This document shows positions 8,804 to 17,069 of a stretch of 64,000 bases of DNA, piece after piece (position 1 is the first letter of the stretch; every line of letters begins with the position of its first letter). Position numbers and translations under genes: made by a program. Below the pieces are notes generated by a model, which saw nothing but the letters and a program-made list of their open reading frames with translations, made no database searches and was not told the origin of the DNA. Source of the DNA: Microbacterium kunmingense (GTDB lineage: Bacteria; Actinomycetota; Actinomycetes; Actinomycetales; Microbacteriaceae); NCBI RefSeq assembly GCF_023155745.1, contig NZ_JAKNUS010000001.1, positions 1 through 64,000 of the forward strand, given 5' to 3'.

Positions 8804-9835
8804 GGGCGCCGCACGAGGGCGACCGAGCGCTCCTCGGCCACGAAGCCGAGGCCCTCGTAGAGCGTGTTCGCTCCGGTCGAGCTCGCCGTGTCGACGTCGA
8901 GGATCGCCTCGTCGATGTCGGCGTCGGCGATCGCCTGGAGCGCCTGGGCGATGACGAGCGGCGCGAGACCCTGCCGGCGCCGATCGCGCACGACGCCGAT
9001 GAGGTCGATGTAGGCGTTGCTCCGCCCGCGGGCCTCCCAGTCGTCGTGGTTCACGGTGACGAGGCAGAAGGCGAGGATCCGCCCCTCGCCGTCGACCACG
9101 AGCCGGGAGAGGTCGCCCCTGAAGAACTCGCTGCCGACGAATTTCGCCCATCCTTCGGTCGTGGACGGCAGGCTTCCCCAATGGTCGCGGAACGCGTCGT
9201 TGCGCGCCTTGCGCGCATCCTCCTGCCGGTCGCTCGCGTACGCGACGACCTCGACGTCCTCGGGCGCCGCGACCGCGGGCACCTCGGATCCCGCGCGCAC
9301 CATCGTCGCGAACCACCGCTCGGCCGTGAATCCGAACGCCGCGGCGAGCGCCTGATGCCCGACGTTCACGGCCTCGGCGTAGGTCTTCAGTTCGACCGGG
9401 AGCGTCTCGGCGCCGGCCGCGGCCTCCGCGACCTGCCGTTCGGCCCGGGCGTTCTGCCACGCGAACAGTTCCCGGCCGATGCCGCGCCGCCGCCAGGCGG
9501 GGTGGACCGATCCCGCCAGGTGAACGCTGAGCTTCTCGCTGCGCGACGGATGGAGGAACGAGCTGCCGGCAGCGGATGGCGCGGCCGTCCTCGGAGAACC
9601 CGATGAGGGTGTCGCGCGCATGGTCGATGTGGGGGAGGTCGAAGGTGTCGGCCACCTCCTCGCGCGGGGTGATCCAGGAGGGATGGTCGACGGCGTCCGC
9701 GGCGGCGAAGACGCCATGAATGGCATGGATGTCCTCGCGGGTGGCCGTCCGCCCCAGGGCGACATCCGGATGCTGCGGCAACGCCGGCTCGCCGTCGGCA
9801 CCGGATCGGGGTCCGGCCGTGCTGTCCTCGCTCAC
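8800..9835 (-). pseudogene. two-domain GNAT acetyltransferase, frameshifted
   Basis: The reading frame from the GTG at 9835 gives a GNAT N-terminus up to [13 protein letters not shown]. Recognisable sequence then continues in a second frame ([19 protein letters not shown]) to the TAG at 8802-8800. One extra base near 9577 explains the switch. The joined product would be about 344 residues with two GNAT domains: RRRGIGREL in the first and [10 protein letters not shown] in the second, as in mycothiol-synthase-like double GNATs. It is either a recent pseudogene or a sequencing error. Confidence 0.7.
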
Positions 9836-9922
9836 GGGCCCACCCTACTCAGGGCCGCAGGAGCGGACCTGCCCGCGGCCGCGCGCCGCCGCGCGCGCCG
9901 CGCGCGCCGCGCGACAGAGCGC

Positions 9923-10174
9923 CTAGCGGTGCCCGCCCTCGTCGGTGTCGGTGTACTCGCCGGGGGCCTCGTCCGGATGCCGCGTGTGCGAGCCGCCGCG
10001 TCCCTCGGCGTCCTCGTACTCGCCGGGCACCTCGTCGGCACCGCCGGTCCGCGCGCCGCTGCGCGTCTCGGCGTCCTCGTACCGTCCCGGCACCTCGCCG
10101 TCGCGGTGCGTGAAGCGGCCGTCGCGCGTCTCTTCGTCGGTGTACTCGCCCTGATCGGAGTGCTTGTCGGTCAC
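9923..10174 (-). CDS. small acidic protein made of four imperfect repeats
   Basis: This is an 83-residue hydrophilic, aspartate/glutamate/glycine-rich protein. It consists of about four copies of a 20-22-residue unit, roughly P-G-x-Y-x-D-x-E-x-R-x-G-x3-T-x3-D-E. It has no membrane segment or signal peptide and should be disordered or extended. The GTG start has AAGGAGA upstream. I do not recognise a characterised family; similar small repeat proteins may exist in related genera. Its promoter region is shared with nothing obvious. Confidence 0.6.
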   Translation of the reverse strand: MTDKHSDQGEYTDEETRDGRFTHRDGEVPGRYEDAETRSGARTGGADEVPGEYEDAEGRGGSHTRHPDEAPGEYTDTDEGGHR

Positions 10175-10249
10175 GATCGTCTCCTTCGTCGTCGTACCCT
10201 CACGCTACGCCCGGCGGGCGTGCCGCGGCATCCCGATTGACACGAATCC

Positions 10250-11092
10250 TCACCCGAGCTCCAGGCTGGTGATGCCGAACAGGCCGTCGGTGTCGATCCG
10301 CGGTGGCTCTCCCGTGTACATCCGGGCCGTCTCGAAGGACCGCGTCCATTTGTGCGCCTGTGCCCACGACACGGCGCGGGAGTTGACTCCGGGCACATCG
10401 ACGGCGACCGAGGGCGCGCCGCGGTCCTCCGCGAGCGCGCTGACGAGCGCCGACGCGATCGCCTCGTCGTCGGCGAAGACCGGACCGAGCCGCGAGGCGG
10501 CAGCGGCGTCTCGGAGCACGGCGAACCCGACGATGTCCTCACCGCGCAGCGCCACCCGCGCGCTCCGCGCGGGGAGGCTCACCCACGCCGCGAGGAAGGC
10601 GTCGCGGGGAGCACCGAAGAAGCGCCGGTCGTACGCCGCGAGGCGATCGAAGGGGATGCCGCGGGCGTCGACGATCCGCACACCGGCGGGCGCGGGCGCC
10701 GGTCGCGGTGCCCCCTCGTACCGGGTGTTGGTCCACGCCGGGTGGAACCCCGAGCGCCGGTAGTTGTCCTGCTGCGCGACGACGCCGTCGAGGGCGACGA
10801 CGCGTCCCGCCATCCGCTCCATCCCGGCCTGCCAGGTCTGAAGGCCGAACCCTCGCCCCCGTACGTCGGGCCGGGCGATGTACATGCCGAGGAACCCGAA
10901 GTCCTCGCCGTATCGGATGACCGAGATGGATGTCACGGGCTCGCCATCGAGCCGGCCGATGAGGAATCCGCGGGGATCGGCGACGGCGAAGGCCTGCGCG
11001 TCGGTGACACCGGGGTTCCACCCCTCGGCCACGGCCCACTCGGCCATCATGGTCACCTCGGCGGCGCTCGCCGTACCGATCTCGAAGGTCAT
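10250..11092 (-). CDS. GNAT family N-acetyltransferase, two-part (YitH-like)
   Basis: A protein of about 280 residues. The N-terminal GNAT domain contains the acetyl-CoA loop VRGRGFGLQTWQAG, and it is followed by a second GNAT-like C-terminal domain. The architecture resembles YitH-type acetyltransferases. The ATG at 11092 was chosen because MTFEIGTASAAEV begins the conserved fold; a start 21 bases further upstream is also possible. The substrate is unknown. Confidence 0.78.
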   Translation of the reverse strand: MTFEIGTASAAEVTMMAEWAVAEGWNPGVTDAQAFAVADPRGFLIGRLDGEPVTSISVIRYGEDFGFLGMYIARPDVRGRGFGLQTWQAGMERMAGRVVALDGVVAQQDNYRRSGFHPAWTNTRYEGAPRPAPAPAGVRIVDARGIPFDRLAAYDRRFFGAPRDAFLAAWVSLPARSARVALRGEDIVGFAVLRDAAAASRLGPVFADDEAIASALVSALAEDRGAPSVAVDVPGVNSRAVSWAQAHKWTRSFETARMYTGEPPRIDTDGLFGITSLELG

Positions 11093-11164
11093 GCTCAGAC
11101 CGTAGCGCCGCACGTACCGGCGGTCACGGCCGCGCAGTCCGCGCTAGTGCCCGTGGCCCGGTCC

Positions 11165-11899
11165 TCAGTCGTTCTCGCCGAAGCCGTCCCGCACCAGCTC
11201 TCGCAGTGCCGCGACCGCCTGCTCCGCGTCGGGCCCCTCGGCCTCGATCCGGAGGACGTCGCCCTTCCCCGCTCCCAGGGAGAGGAGGCCGACCATGCTG
11301 TTGGCCTTCACCGGCCCCGCTCCCGAGGTGGCGTTGGAGATCCGGATGTCGGCGGTGAACGTCCTCACGGTGCGCACGAGCGTCGCCGCGGGCCGGGAGT
11401 GCAGGCCGACCTCGTTCACGAGCGGCTCCTCGGCCGCGACACTGCCGGTCGGCGACGCCGGCGAGTCTGCGGGAACCGGCGCCGGCGCCGCGCCCTCCGC
11501 CTCATCGGCGTCGTCGCGCCGCTTCGCGGCCAGTGCGCCCCGCGCCTCGGTCGCGACCTCATCGAGCGTGCCGCCCGACAGCGCGCGCACGATGCCCGCG
11601 GTCATGCCCTCGACGAACGGCCCGTCGCTGATGCGCACGGGCTGGGTCGACTCCCGCAGGTCGAGTGCGAGCTCGGCGCTCAGCACCGCCGACCCCAGGT
11701 CGGTCATGACGAGCACGCCGTCGGCGCCGGCGAGCTCGTCGATCGCCTCCGCGATCGCGGCCGCGTCGGTGCCGAACCCGCCCTGAGCGCCCGACGCGAT
11801 CCGCACCGGAGGCGGCTCGTCGTGCACCATCTGCATCGCCAGGTCGAGCGCAGCCTCGGCGAGCGGTCGGCTGTGCGAGACGATGACGAAGCCGATCAC
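11165..11899 (-). CDS. dhaM: dihydroxyacetone kinase phosphotransfer subunit DhaM (EIIA-HPr)
   Basis: A 244-residue phosphotransfer protein of the PEP-dependent dihydroxyacetone kinase. The N-terminal mannose-type EIIA domain carries the phosphorylated His9 (VIVSHSRPLAE). After a proline/alanine linker (about 130-155) an HPr domain carries His167 (GLHSRPAAT). The enzyme I domain found at the end of some DhaM proteins is absent, so phosphate must come from a separate enzyme I. It is the last gene of dhaK-dhaL-dhaM and overlaps dhaL by four bases. Confidence 0.93.
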   Translation of the reverse strand: MIGFVIVSHSRPLAEAALDLAMQMVHDEPPPVRIASGAQGGFGTDAAAIAEAIDELAGADGVLVMTDLGSAVLSAELALDLRESTQPVRISDGPFVEGMTAGIVRALSGGTLDEVATEARGALAAKRRDDADEAEGAAPAPVPADSPASPTGSVAAEEPLVNEVGLHSRPAATLVRTVRTFTADIRISNATSGAGPVKANSMVGLLSLGAGKGDVLRIEAEGPDAEQAVAALRELVRDGFGEND

Positions 11900-12543
11900 C
11901 CCGCCGACTCCGTCAGCGCCTCACCGAGTGTCCGCAGGAGGATGGTCGCCGACACCGAACCGGGGTCGATGTGCCCGGCGCTGCGCTCGCCGAGGTACGA
12001 CGCGCGGCCCTTGCGTGCGACGAGCGGCTCCGTGGCATCCGATCCCTTCTTCGCGGCCTCCGCGGCCGCGGTCACGGCCTCGGCCGCCGACCCGCCGGAG
12101 GCGACCGCCGCTGACAGCGCCTCGAGGGCAGGCTCGAAGGCGTCGATCATGGTCTTGTCGCCGGCCTCGGCGTGCCCGCGGGCGACGACCCCGGCGACAC
12201 CCGCGCGCAGCGCCTTCTCGAGGTCGGCCGCGTTCATCTCCCCGTCTGCGGGGGAGTTCTTGCCCATCTCGAGGAACAGGGTGCCGTAGAGCGGCCCGCT
12301 CGCGCCGCCGACCGACGAGATCAGCGTCATCCCGACGGTCTTGAAGAGAGCAGGGATGTCGGCGGGCGCGCTCGCATCGAGCTTCGCCGTTACTGCGGTG
12401 AACCCCCGGTTCATGTTGGTGCCGTGGTCGGCGTCGCCGATCGCCGAGTCGAGCTGAGTGAGGTAGTCGGCGTTCTCGCTGAGCGCCTGGGCGGCGCGAC
12501 GGAGCCAGTTCTGCAGCGTGGCGGTGGTGACGGCATCCGTCAT
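11896..12543 (-). CDS. dhaL: dihydroxyacetone kinase subunit DhaL (ADP-binding)
   Basis: A 215-residue DhaL protein. The motif IGDADHGTN (35-43) supplies the aspartates that hold magnesium and ADP, which is rephosphorylated by DhaM rather than exchanged. GGASGPLYGTLF and GERSAGHIDPGS complete the nucleotide site. DhaL passes phosphate to dihydroxyacetone bound on DhaK. It lies one base after the dhaK stop. Confidence 0.94.
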   Translation of the reverse strand: MTDAVTTATLQNWLRRAAQALSENADYLTQLDSAIGDADHGTNMNRGFTAVTAKLDASAPADIPALFKTVGMTLISSVGGASGPLYGTLFLEMGKNSPADGEMNAADLEKALRAGVAGVVARGHAEAGDKTMIDAFEPALEALSAAVASGGSAAEAVTAAAEAAKKGSDATEPLVARKGRASYLGERSAGHIDPGSVSATILLRTLGEALTESAG

Positions 12544-12544
12544 C

Positions 12545-13540
12545 TCAGGCCCCCCACCGCAGGCCGCTGGTGTTCACGGGAGCGTCCCAGAGGCGCAGCG
12601 TCTCGTCGTCCGCCTGCGTGAGGGTCAGGGAGCACCCGGCCATGTCGAGGCTCGTGATGTAGTCGCCGACGAGCGAGCGGGCGACCTCGATGCCGCGCTG
12701 CTTCAGCGCCTCGGCGACCTCGGCGTAGACGACGTAGAGCTCGATGAGCGGCGTGCCGCCGAGGCCGGTGAGCAGGGCGATCACCGGACCGCCGGTGAAG
12801 TCGAGGTCGGCGGTGATCGAGGAGACGAGTTCCTCGGCGATGTCGTGCGCGCTTGCGAGCGGCACGCGCGTGCGACCGGGCTCGCCGTGGATTCCGACGC
12901 CCATCTCGATCTGGTCCTCCGGCAGGTCGAAGCTGGGCTTCCCGGCCGAGGGCACGGTGCAGCTGGTCAGCGCGACGCCCATCGACCGGCTCGCTTTGGA
13001 GACCTTCTCGGCCACGGCGGCCACCTCGGCGAGGGGCCGGCCTTCGGCGGCGGCGGCCCCGGCGACCTTCTCGACGATCACCGTGCCGCCGATGCCGCGG
13101 CGCCCGGCCGTCCAGGTCGAGTCCTCCACCGCGACGTCGTCGGCCACCAGAACCGACGCGGTCTCGATCCCCTCGTCCTTGGCGAGATCGGCGGCCATCT
13201 CGAAGTTCAGCACGTCGCCGGTGTAGTTCTTCACGATGAAGAGCACGCCGGCGCCGGTGTTCACCTTCTGGGCGGCGGCGAGCATCTGGTCGGGTGTGGG
13301 GGAGGTGAAGATCTCGCCCGCGCAGGCGGCGGCGAGCATGCCCGGGCCGACGAAGCCGCTGTGGAGCGGCTCGTGTCCCGAACCGCCGCCGGAGACGAGC
13401 GCGACCTGACCTTCTGCGCCGGCCGTCGGCCGCAGCACCAGACGGTTCGCATGGTCGACCTCGAGTTCAGGATGGGCGGCCTCCACCCCTCGCAGCGCGT
13501 CAGCGAGCACCGTTGCGGGGGCATTGATGAGCTTCTTCAT
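12545..13540 (-). CDS. dhaK: dihydroxyacetone kinase subunit DhaK
   Basis: A 331-residue substrate-binding subunit. GGGSGHEP (51-58) contains His56. His218 in GVGIHGEPG corresponds to the histidine that binds dihydroxyacetone covalently as a hemiaminal. The kinase feeds dihydroxyacetone phosphate into glycolysis. The ATG at 13540 has GAGGAG upstream; a longer in-frame extension to 13783 runs through the divergent gene and is rejected. It is the first gene of the operon; no DhaS or DhaR regulator lies nearby. Confidence 0.94.
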   Translation of the reverse strand: MKKLINAPATVLADALRGVEAAHPELEVDHANRLVLRPTAGAEGQVALVSGGGSGHEPLHSGFVGPGMLAAACAGEIFTSPTPDQMLAAAQKVNTGAGVLFIVKNYTGDVLNFEMAADLAKDEGIETASVLVADDVAVEDSTWTAGRRGIGGTVIVEKVAGAAAAEGRPLAEVAAVAEKVSKASRSMGVALTSCTVPSAGKPSFDLPEDQIEMGVGIHGEPGRTRVPLASAHDIAEELVSSITADLDFTGGPVIALLTGLGGTPLIELYVVYAEVAEALKQRGIEVARSLVGDYITSLDMAGCSLTLTQADDETLRLWDAPVNTSGLRWGA

Positions 13541-13694
13541 GCGGGTCTCCTCTTCATTGAGCGCCTCGGTGGGCGGTGCGCGACCGGGACCTGCGCACCT
13601 GAGACGACAGTAGACACATCGGGTGGGGTTTCGGTATGGGTTTATTGCTGTCCGCCCCAGGAATACCGCTCCCCGCGCGGGGGTTGATGACCAC

Positions 13695-14573
13695 ATGGAT
13701 GCTGCGGGCCCGACCTCTTCCCACCTCGCCGACGACACGGCGATGGGCCCGGTGACCCTCCTCGTCGGCGATCTCGACGGCATGACCCGCTTCTATCGCG
13801 ATGTCGTCACCCTCGAGGTGCTGACGGCCGAGCGCGACACCGTCACCCTCGGGCGCGCGGGCCGGCCCATCGTCATCCTCGTCCACTCGCCCGAGCTTCG
13901 TCACGCGCCGCAGGGCGCTGCCGGGCTCTACCACACCGCCATCCTGTTCGAGTCGCAGGCGGCGCTCGCCGCCGCGGTGTACTCGGTGGCGCGGCAGGCT
14001 CCGCAGACTTTCACCGGGAGCGCCGATCACCTGGTCAGCCAGGCGTTCTACTTCACCGACCCCGAGGGCAACGGCATCGAGCTGTATTGGGACCGGGCCC
14101 GCACCGAGTGGTCGTGGACGCACGGGCGGGTCGAGATGGCCACCCTGTTCCTCGATCCGAACGCGTTCCTCCGCGAGCACCTGACCGAGGAGGCCGCGGC
14201 CGGCGCCACCGCTCATGACGCCGCGGGTGTGGGTCACGTGCACCTGTCGGTGGGTGACATCGCCACCGCCCGGGCGTTCTACGTCGACGGCCTCGGCTTC
14301 GATGTCACCGCCGACCTGCACGGGACGGCTCTCTTCGTCAGTGCGGGCGGCTACCACCATCACATGGCGATGAACGTCTGGAACTCCCGCGGCGCGGGGC
14401 CCCGCATGCCGGCGCTGGGGCTAGGCCGGGTCGATCTCGTGCTGCCCGACGCCGACGATCTCGGCGAGCTCGGCGAGCGGCTGCGCCACCACGGCGTCGC
14501 CGTGCGCGACGACGGCCGCGGGCTCGCGTTCGACGACCCCTGGCGGAACGCGGTCTTCGCGACGGCGGGGTGA
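13695..14573 (+). CDS. VOC family ring-cleavage-type dioxygenase (CatE-like)
   Basis: A 292-residue protein with two vicinal-oxygen-chelate halves. The first begins GPVTLLVGDLDGMTRFYRD and holds YFTDPEGNGIELYWD. The second holds the likely metal ligands in GHVHLSVGD and GGYHHHMAMN. It resembles the catechol-2,3-dioxygenase/CatE group, which opens aromatic rings or handles quinones. The first in-frame ATG before the conserved fold was chosen. It is divergent from dhaK with about 154 bases between starts. Confidence 0.75.
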   Translation: MDAAGPTSSHLADDTAMGPVTLLVGDLDGMTRFYRDVVTLEVLTAERDTVTLGRAGRPIVILVHSPELRHAPQGAAGLYHTAILFESQAALAAAVYSVARQAPQTFTGSADHLVSQAFYFTDPEGNGIELYWDRARTEWSWTHGRVEMATLFLDPNAFLREHLTEEAAAGATAHDAAGVGHVHLSVGDIATARAFYVDGLGFDVTADLHGTALFVSAGGYHHHMAMNVWNSRGAGPRMPALGLGRVDLVLPDADDLGELGERLRHHGVAVRDDGRGLAFDDPWRNAVFATAG

Positions 14574-14585
14574 TCTCCACCCCCG

Positions 14586-14653
14586 CTTGACCTTGACACT
14601 GTCTTGACCTTGACCCTGGCTTGACCTTGACCCTGGCTTGACCTTGACACAGT
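14586..14653. repeat. four tandem 17-bp repeats upstream of the HEAT/MerR locus
   Basis: Four consecutive units begin CTTGACCTTGAC and end ACTGT, CCTGG, CCTGG and ACAGT (14586, 14603, 14620, 14637). Each unit carries the half-site ACCTTGAC found in the dyad at 14641-14661. They look like an array of regulator half-sites and possible -35 elements rather than a selfish repeat. Confidence 0.85.
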
Positions 14654-14661
14654 GACAAGGT
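14641..14661. promoter_or_regulatory. MerR-type operator dyad
   Basis: A 21-bp dyad pairs the outer arms ACCTTG and CAAGGT and the inner CAC and GTG. Only the three positions between these blocks, one of them the centre, break the symmetry. TTGACC (14638-14643) and TTGACA (14644-14649) lie in or beside its left arm as possible -35 elements. The MerR-type gene 0.7 kb downstream is the natural candidate binder. Confidence 0.65.
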
Positions 14662-14686
14662 GTCGACTGGGGTGTGGAGGTCACAC

Positions 14687-15354
14687 ATGACACACACGAC
14701 GTCACAGCAGAACGCTGCCGCACTGCGCGCGGCCCTCGAGACTCCCGATGCGTCGCATCGGCTGCAGGCGGCCCTCTCGGCGGGAACTCGCCCCGACCCG
14801 GAATTCATCGACGTGCTGGTCGCGCGCTGCGCGGTCGAGCCCGACTTCTTCGTCCGCGACATGCTGACCTGGGCTCTCGTGCGACAGGACCGCGCACCAA
14901 CCCCGAGGCGCTCCTTCCGCGGCTCGCATCCGACGCGGCCCAGGCGCGCAGCCAGGCCCTGCACACCCTGTCGAAGATCGCCGACCCCGCCATCTGGGGC
15001 GCCATCACCCCGGCGCTGATCAGCGACGCCGACGACGAGGTCGCTGCGGCCGCCTGGCGGACCGCGGCAGCACTGGTTCCGCCGGGACGGGAGGCGGCAC
15101 TGGCGGCGGCCCTCGCCGCAGAGCTGGGTCGTGGAGATCGCGAAACGCAACGCAGGCTCAGTCGCGCGTTCGCCGCGCTCGGGGCACCCGCCCGGGCGGC
15201 GGTTGAAAACGGGGCTCTGTCTCCGAATGAGGCGGTGAGCGCCCACGCTCTGGCAACCTTGGCCGTCATGGACAACCCCGACGAGTCTTTCGAATCCGCC
15301 GTCCACGAGGCCACGCGGATCGTGGCGCTCCGCGCCGTGCCCTCGACGGAGTAG
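14687..15354 (+). pseudogene. HEAT-repeat protein, apparent -1 frameshift
   Basis: The ATG at 14687 follows GGAGG and opens a helical protein (MTHTTSQQNAAALRAALE to FVRDMLTWALVRQD). At about 14885-14895 the HEAT-like sequence shifts to another frame (TNPEALLPRLASDAAQARSQ) and continues to 15354. One missing base accounts for the change. The joined product would be about 222 residues of HEAT-like helices, similar in composition to the C-terminal part of the next gene. A programmed slip seems unlikely because no slippery heptamer is seen. Confidence 0.65.
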
Positions 15355-15356
15355 AC

Positions 15357-16361
15357 GTGCTGATCGGCGAGGTGGCGCGGCAGTCGGGGCTCAGCACCCG
15401 GATGCTGCGCCACTACGACCGCGTCGGGCTTCTGACTCCGACCGGCCGGACGACGGGCAACTACCGCGAGTACACCGAGGCCGACATCCAACGTCTGCTC
15501 CATATCGAGGCGCTGCGCTCGCTCGGGCTGACACTCGCGCAGGTCGCGGAGGTGCTCGACGATGCGTCGTTCGACCCGGCCGCGGTGATCGCGGAGGTGA
15601 TCGCGCAGGCAGAGGAGAACATCGTGCGCACCCGCGAGCTCGTGGCACGACTGGAAGCGGTGCACGATACGCAGCCGCGGTCGTGGGCCGACGTCCTGCA
15701 CACCGTCGGACTGCTCCGGGCGCTGGAGAGTCCGACACCGTCTCAGCGGCAGCGCAGCGCGCTGACCGGGGCGGCGACCGATCAGGATGCTGCGGTCCTG
15801 GTCGCCGCACTCCTGCGCGAACCGCACGCCGATGCGGCAGGAGCGCTGCAGTGGGCGCTCTCACGCACCGGTGACGCGGCGCTCCCCGCTCTCGTCGAAG
15901 CGCTGGACGCGCCGGATGAGCTTCCCCGACGACGCGCCCTTGATGCCCTGGAGAAGATCGGCAGCCCCGCCGCGCGGGAGGCGATCGCTGCCGCGGTGGA
16001 CAGCGGCGACCCCCGAGTGCGCGCACGGGCCACCCTGACCCGCGGACAGCTCGGAGACGCGGCGGCCCTCCCGGGCCTGGTCGGCCTCATCCGCGGCGGG
16101 ACGGAGGATGTCGCGGCCGCGGACGTCCTCGCCCGTCTCGTTCGGGACTCAGACCTCGCGGGGCCGGCCGTCGAGGCGCTCGTCGCCGCGCTCCACGACG
16201 CGGATGCCCACGCTCGGCGGCGGCTGGCGGCCGCGCTGGGCGAGGTCTCCGGACCGGAGGCGGCCGACGCGCTGGCATCCCTTCTCGACGACGACGACCC
16301 GGGAACAGCCCTGACAGCGCGTGCTCTGCTGTCCAGACGCCCGCCGCACCGGATGGACTGA
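15357..16361 (+). CDS. MerR family regulator fused to HEAT-like repeats
   Basis: A 334-residue protein. Residues 1-70 are a MerR winged helix (LIGEVARQSGLSTRMLRHYDRVGLL, then YTEADIQRL), followed by a dimerisation helix (about 75-105). The rest, about 130-330, is a run of HEAT/PBS-lyase-like helical pairs (ALPALVEALDAPDELPRRRAL, and similar units at about 220-320). A MerR with a HEAT sensor domain is unusual, since most MerR effector domains are short. The GTG start lies two bases after the preceding HEAT gene. It probably acts on the dyad at 14641-14661. Confidence 0.82.
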   Translation: MLIGEVARQSGLSTRMLRHYDRVGLLTPTGRTTGNYREYTEADIQRLLHIEALRSLGLTLAQVAEVLDDASFDPAAVIAEVIAQAEENIVRTRELVARLEAVHDTQPRSWADVLHTVGLLRALESPTPSQRQRSALTGAATDQDAAVLVAALLREPHADAAGALQWALSRTGDAALPALVEALDAPDELPRRRALDALEKIGSPAAREAIAAAVDSGDPRVRARATLTRGQLGDAAALPGLVGLIRGGTEDVAAADVLARLVRDSDLAGPAVEALVAALHDADAHARRRLAAALGEVSGPEAADALASLLDDDDPGTALTARALLSRRPPHRMD

Positions 16362-16393
16362 CACCCCCCGCTCGGCTCGGCTACTGTCGCGTG

Positions 16394-17011
16394 ATGGAGG
16401 ACGTCCTCGAGCTGGCCTACCCCTTCCGCGGTCTCTGGCGTGTCGGGAACAGCCCCGCCGATCGGGTGCCGAGTCATGGGACGCGCGCATTCGCGTCATC
16501 CTTCGCCTACGACTTCGTCCCGGTCGATGCTCGCGGTCGTTCAGCGCCGTTCACCCTCCGATCGCTTTTCCGAGACGAGGCCGCCGAGGTGTTCGCCGGA
16601 TTCGGCCGCCCGATCCTCGCGCCGGTCGCCGGTACCGTCGTCGGCGTGCACGACGAGGAGCCGGATCATCCCGCCTACCGCGGTTTCCGGTCGATCGGGT
16701 ATGCGATGACGCAGCGGCGACGCGTGGCCGGTGGGTGGCAGGGGCTGGCAGGCAACCACCTCCTGATTCGGGCGGGCGAGACGGTGGTCGCCCTCTGTCA
16801 CCTGCGGGAGTCGAGCATCGTGGTCGCAGCGGGCTCCGAGGTGAGCGCCGGTGACACGGTGGCCGGCTGCGGTAATTCGGGCAACAGCACCGAGCCGCAC
16901 CTGCACATCCAGGCGATGGACGACCCCGATCCTGCGCGGGCTCGCCCGCTCCCGATCAGGTTCGCGGGGTCGATGCCGCGGAGCGGCGAGATCGTCCGAG
17001 CCGGCGAGTAG
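16394..17011 (+). CDS. M23 family (LytM-type) metallopeptidase, no signal peptide
   Basis: A 205-residue protein with the M23 zinc-site pattern: a first His/Asp pair in the region SHGTRAFASSFAYDF, His in ALCHLRESS and the HxH of EPHLHIQ. M23 enzymes cut peptidoglycan cross-bridges, but this protein has neither a signal peptide nor a membrane anchor. It may therefore act in the cytosol, be exported by other means, or not be a cell-wall hydrolase. A GTG one codon upstream is an alternative start. Confidence 0.72.
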   Translation: MEDVLELAYPFRGLWRVGNSPADRVPSHGTRAFASSFAYDFVPVDARGRSAPFTLRSLFRDEAAEVFAGFGRPILAPVAGTVVGVHDEEPDHPAYRGFRSIGYAMTQRRRVAGGWQGLAGNHLLIRAGETVVALCHLRESSIVVAAGSEVSAGDTVAGCGNSGNSTEPHLHIQAMDDPDPARARPLPIRFAGSMPRSGEIVRAGE

Positions 17012-17069
17012 GGTGGGCGCGTCCTCGGCCTGAAACGGCGGGCGATGTCACGTGAGGGGAGAAGACGAC

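Noticed and set aside
6766..9606. A 946-codon open frame on the plus strand opposite the flotillin gene and beyond
   Set aside because: It runs antisense through flotillin with Ala/Ser/Arg-rich sequence and no domain. Only its short part within 8278-8703 coincides with a real (broken) gene.
9880..9912. Alternating GC/CG run as a regulatory or Z-DNA element
   Set aside because: It is a simple low-complexity stretch between two genes with no symmetry or consensus to support a role.
12545..13783. Longer form of DhaK starting near 13783
   Set aside because: The added 81 residues overlap the divergent dioxygenase gene and resemble no DhaK; the ATG at 13540 has a good ribosome binding site.
14586..14653. 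Short tandem repeats as a CRISPR array
   Set aside because: Units are 17 bp and directly contiguous, with no unique spacers and no cas genes. They are better explained as regulator half-sites.
14860..14920. Programmed -1 frameshift in the HEAT gene
   Set aside because: No X-XXY-YYZ heptamer and no clear downstream stem are seen; a simple base loss is the more economical explanation.
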